Below are positions 62,401 through 64,000 of a DNA stretch of 64,000 nucleotides, piece after piece. Made by a program: the position numbers and the translations under genes. How positions within the stretch are numbered: position 1 is the first letter of the stretch; each line of letters begins with the position of its first letter. Under the pieces are notes generated by a model, which was not told where the DNA came from, searched no databases, and worked only from the letters and a program-made list of their open reading frames with translations. Location: positions 1-64,000 of the forward strand of contig VWZS01001918.1 of the NCBI GenBank assembly GCA_013397075.1, written 5' to 3'. The stretch is from Rhabdornis inornatus (lineage: Eukaryota; Chordata; Aves; Passeriformes; Rhabdornithidae).

Positions 62401-64000
62401 CACTCACGGGACACCCAAACCATCTCTCACTCTTACAAACTACCCAGAGTGATTGCAACTGCCATTCCCAACCAAGCATTGCAAAGGCACAGATGAGAGC
62501 AGCTGGCCAGGGAACTGGAGCGGCACGGAGTAGTCATGAGCCTCAGACTGGGAAGGGTGAATTTCACCTCACCAGTCCCTTTACACAACCAGTGCATAGA
62601 CCCCCAATTGCTTGGGCCTCATAGGAGTGCAGGAGATTGAATTTCACCCAGAAAATTAGAAATACAAACAAACATTTTATTAAATAATTAGAGGCCATAA
62701 TTGCGGATTACCTTTCATTTGCATTAGAGGAAGGCCTGGTATGGTCAGACCCCAGAATCTTGTTTGGTGTTTACGTCACATCTGATTTCTAACTGCCATT
62801 TCAGAATTGTTTATTTTCTTTCATTCTATTTCTTTTTCTATTAAAATTGATTCCAGATATCAGAGAAATAATTAATTTCCCCTCACCCTATACTGAGATA
62901 GCAGGCTGAAATAGCAGATTGAGAACAACTTTAATTTTCTTTCTAATAAGAAAATACTTCACTTATTTAATTGTTAACTTTTAATACTTTTTCTTTGTAA
63001 ATCTGAGGGGTAACCAAAACATTTTTAGCTGTTTCCCCAATTTTATATACTATGGAGAATGTCAGAAATGTCCCTTAACACACGTCCAAGTAACATAATA
63101 AAGTCCCCGTATTTTAGAATAGCAATGTCAGCAGAAGGCTTAAATATGACTTTGAAATGCTTTCAGTCTCTTGTTTTTAATAAGGTAAATAGGTCATGAT
63201 TTTTAATAACACCTAGAGTACTTGTGGCTGATTAAAACTTTATTCCTTATTTGAAAAGCCCAATTTGGACCTCAGTTCAAATTTTTAGATGAAATTGCTA
63301 AAAGATTTTGAGCTGCTATCTTTTACACAGGGCTGGTGCTATGATTTCCCAGGAACTAAGGAAGAGCAGGGACTCAGTCACTCCTGGAGAGAGTGGAAAG
63401 ATCCTACCATTTCTGGAGAAAACTGCTCCCAGTCAAACCTTTCCAGAATTTCCTGTCTAGGTGGGAAGACAGTGAATTGTCTATTGCTGCAAATGACACA
63501 GGTCTGTGAACTGCAAGCTGAGCAAAGCACTTTAAAAAAACAAAGTCTACTGTAAGGGTTTTGCCCAGGACCAACATGTTTTTCAAGCACTTGGAGATGG
63601 TCTTGAAGGCAAGAATCAGATCAAAGAAGTCAACTAAGATCCCCAGACCTAATGCTAAGCTTTTAAATGGACAAACAGAGGCCTTAGTATTTTTTATGAA
63701 CTTATTTTTTTATTTTCAATTTATACAACAATGAATGGCTAGAACAATGCCATCTGTAGCACTACTGATAACACTTCAAATCCCCACCTAAGTTTGAAAG
63801 TATAGCCTTAGTGATGAACCATGGTGGTTATTCAGAGGTGCATTAGTTGGAGTTACCTGACAAGAATGACAGTGGCTTCACCATTGCTAAAAATGTCAAT
63901 GAAGACATTAGACAAGCACATGTAAAATTCAGAAATAATACTAACAAATCGAGATTAATTTATGTATGGTCTTCTGGTCTTCTGTGTAACATAAGCCATG
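59401..64000. other. Non-coding DNA, nothing coding identified
   Basis: No gene, RNA gene or clear transposon recognised. Overlapping frames at 59394-59783 reach 103 codons on the plus strand in a slightly less AT-rich patch, but both strands and several frames are open there and none resembles a known protein. The end of the window is ordinary AT-rich sequence. Confidence 0.5.

Noticed and set aside
1..64000. CRISPR array, operon, riboswitch or phage-like system
   Set aside because: The sequence is vertebrate nuclear DNA; no regularly spaced repeats, packed coding genes or bacterial signals are present.

Overview
This window looks like bird nuclear DNA with no protein-coding gene that I can support. 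It is AT-rich throughout. Every open reading frame is short (the longest is 135 codons and opens on GTG), and none shows a recognisable protein family except remnants of a retrotransposon. The interspersed repeats that can be identified are almost all CR1 LINE fragments, with their typical 3' ends (ATTCTATGA-like termini, and the ORF2 C-terminal block with PREVVESPSL). I see no Alu, B1/B2 or L1 sequence. This is the repeat profile of a bird, or less likely another sauropsid. The window is most simply a gene desert or the inside of a very large intron.

Layout. 1-7.9 kb: AT-rich DNA with one decayed CR1 (about 689-922). 7.9-13.5 kb: a three-copy 22-bp tandem repeat carrying TTACGTAA-type sites (7953-8018), a 29-base poly(T), a 40-base poly(A) and a T/A-rich tract. 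13.5-20.2 kb: the densest CR1 zone, with a plus-strand 3' end (13535-13655), a roughly 535-bp minus-strand copy with a readable but broken ORF2 end (14427-14965), a short fragment (17405-17515) and another minus-strand 3' end (19938-20200). 20-32 kb: mostly featureless, with small tandem repeats, palindromes and one weak CR1. 32.0-33.5 kb: an old plus-strand CR1 running from the reverse-transcriptase region to the 3' UTR, split by a (TTTTG)n/(GGTT)n expansion. 35.8-36.3 kb: an old minus-strand CR1. 37.46-37.55 kb: an imperfect inverted repeat with arms of about 30 bp, the best candidate for a structured element. 41.6 kb: a SOX/TCF motif cluster. 45-47.4 kb: several simple-sequence tracts. 48.0-49.3 kb: a stretch with four CTGTCAAT (PBX/MEIS-type) octamers and a hairpin. 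53.3-53.45 kb: a probable MIR-type SINE relic. 55.7-55.9 kb: two related tRNA-tail-like segments. The rest to 64 kb is non-coding, with a candidate conserved element near 59.0-59.4 kb.

There is no set of genes working together here. If the window has a function, it is most likely regulatory (long-range enhancers) or an unannotated long non-coding RNA, and neither can be shown from one sequence alone. All motif-based regulatory calls are inferences that need cross-species alignment. I found no convincing new gene system; the inverted repeat at 37464-37552, the 22-bp repeat at 7953-8018 and the CTGTCAAT cluster at 48083-49009 are the items I would check first.
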